Both the position numbers and the translations under genes were made by a program. From Methyloceanibacter methanicus (GTDB taxonomy: Bacteria > Pseudomonadota > Alphaproteobacteria > Rhizobiales > Methyloligellaceae), in the NCBI RefSeq assembly GCF_001723285.1, contig NZ_LPWG01000011.1, positions 252,501 through 316,500 on the forward strand: DNA of 64,000 bases, read 5' to 3'. Below the pieces are notes generated by a model that worked only from the letters and a program-made list of their open reading frames with translations, ran no database searches and was not told where the DNA came from. Positions 63,131 to 64,000 of the stretch are shown here, one piece after another; the first letter of the stretch is position 1; every line of letters starts with the position of its first letter.

Positions 63131-64000
63131 TTACGAGACGCCCTGGACGTAGTCGCAGATGAAGTAGCATTGGCAGCTCGGGCAGCGTCGGGCATCCTTC
63201 GGGGCCGGCGCGAATTGGCCGGCCTCAATATCGGCGATGGCTTGGCGGTACTCGGCGAGCAGCTTGTCGTCCTTGCGCGACAGGACCGGTACCGTTTCGC
63301 GGGTCGCCAAGTAAAAGGTTTCGATCACCACCGTTCGGACTGGATATCTCGTGCGTGCGCCTTCCCGGAGAAGGGCGTAAACCCGGTTTTCCGGCTCTGA
63401 TTTTGTCTTACGCCCGGTGCGTATCCTTTGCACATGCACCGTTCCGTCGGCGGCAACAATGACCCGATCGGGCGTCACTGTAACCAGTTTGCCGTCCAGC
63501 AAGATCTCCCATTCGCCACGATCGTAGGTGCCGGTCTCGGCGGCGATCACATCCACCATTGTCGCGATCATGGCGTCAGCCGAGGATCGGTAATAGGCCT
63601 CGAAGCCATGACCAACAGGCCCGGCCTCCGCCCAGTCGCGAGCCAGCTCGGCTTGCGCTTCGTCAAGCGTGGCCGGTTGGCCTGCACTCCGTTGGGCCTC
63701 GATCCAACCTATGGTCCGGTACACGCAGCGATGAAAGCGAATATAGGGGGCGTCGTCGGTTGCCCCCCGGAGGCCATCGAGCCTTTCATACTGATACCGC
63801 GCCGGACATTGGAGGTAGAGGCTTAGTTCCCGCTCTTCATAGCGATCACGGATTGTTGGTGGCGCAAATTGCCGTGCCGAGGGGGTTGCGACAGCGCTGT
63901 CCGCATGCCGTCTAGGCGGCGCGAGCGACGTAAGCGCGGAAAGAAATTTCGAGGGGGTAGAGTTGCGGCTGGTGTAGCGCTCGGCACGGCTCAGGAAGAG
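63131..64000 (-). CDS. UvrD-like helicase C-terminus with degenerate Fe-S nuclease domain, partial
   Basis: The frame is open to the right edge and gives 289 residues of C-terminus, starting LFLSRAERYTSRNSTPSKFL, which resembles the last UvrD helicase motif. Then comes a RecB/Cas4-type domain: first Cys in SLYLQCPARYQYERL, the last three in RCPSCQCYFICD, enough for a 4Fe-4S cluster. The nuclease core reads TPDRVIVAADGTVHVQRIRT, keeping Asp but with Gln/Arg where active relatives have the acidic residue and Lys (VDYKTG). The nuclease is probably inactive and structural. Ubl gene follows 80 bases later. Confidence 0.75.
   Translation of the reverse strand, partial: LFLSRAERYTSRNSTPSKFLSALTSLAPPRRHADSAVATPSARQFAPPTIRDRYEERELSLYLQCPARYQYERLDGLRGATDDAPYIRFHRCVYRTIGWIEAQRSAGQPATLDEAQAELARDWAEAGPVGHGFEAYYRSSADAMIATMVDVIAAETGTYDRGEWEILLDGKLVTVTPDRVIVAADGTVHVQRIRTGRKTKSEPENRVYALLREGARTRYPVRTVVIETFYLATRETVPVLSRKDDKLLAEYRQAIADIEAGQFAPAPKDARRCPSCQCYFICDYVQGVS

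Noticed and set aside
63131..63724. Stand-alone 197-aa Cas4-like nuclease
   Set aside because: The frame stays open to the right edge with the first Fe-S cysteine (QCPARYQYE) upstream of 63724, so this is the C-terminus of a longer helicase-nuclease and not a CRISPR cas4.

Overview
The window is high-GC DNA (roughly 60-65% by eye) from an alphaproteobacterium. The best placement is the order Hyphomicrobiales (Rhizobiales), based on syntenic blocks typical of that order: clpB / DUF4167 / prmC / prfA / ptsP / lysC; cobS-cobT beside a J-domain gene; and RNA helicase / S4 protein / fdxA / carD. DUF4167 protein, a membrane-anchored HTH protein, PtsP with a GAF domain and REP-like hairpins support this. 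I cannot name the genus.

Left and centre (1-53.7 kb) are chromosomal housekeeping genes. In order: an M23 murein peptidase; clpB; the minus-strand group DUF4167, prmC, prfA, HTH membrane protein, ptsP, lysC; divergent ubiG and a second methyltransferase; an L,D-transpeptidase; DUF1178, nitrilase-like hydrolase and comF; an NDUFAF5-like methyltransferase and an Flp pilin; mutT-argJ-parvulin; a small arsR-arsC arsenate module; secA; a DASS permease; two tandem YafK-type L,D-transpeptidases; accA; xerD; aroK-aroB-corC; bolA; a J-domain protein; cobS-cobT; an esterase-like phytase-family protein; rpmB; a DUF3108 protein; a repeat-rich intergenic region; an SUV3-like RNA helicase, S4 protein, fdxA and carD; a thermonuclease; ppk2; three hypothetical membrane proteins; and a Tat-exported multicopper oxidase.

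Right end (53.7-64 kb): a tRNA-Arg(CCT) gene with encoded CCA is followed by an AT-richer gap and then an accessory island running off the right edge. On the plus strand it has a candidate GIY-YIG-like nuclease. On the minus strand, in transcription order, it has a helicase-nuclease C-terminus (partial), a double beta-grasp ubiquitin-like protein (Ubl), an E2-like protein, a JAMM/JAB peptidase, an E1-like ThiF-fold enzyme, an SbcD/YhaO-like metallophosphoesterase and an SbcC/YhaN-like ATPase. A complete Ubl conjugation/deconjugation set next to an Mre11-Rad50-like pair and a helicase-nuclease is the most exciting system here, and a plausible defence or DNA-repair island.

Many genes carry single-base frameshifts in G/C-rich runs, including essential secA and a conserved carD. 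Conserved protein sequence resumes in the next frame each time, and the corrected lengths come out as whole codons. I treat these as sequencing or assembly indels, not decay, and annotate the full genes across them.
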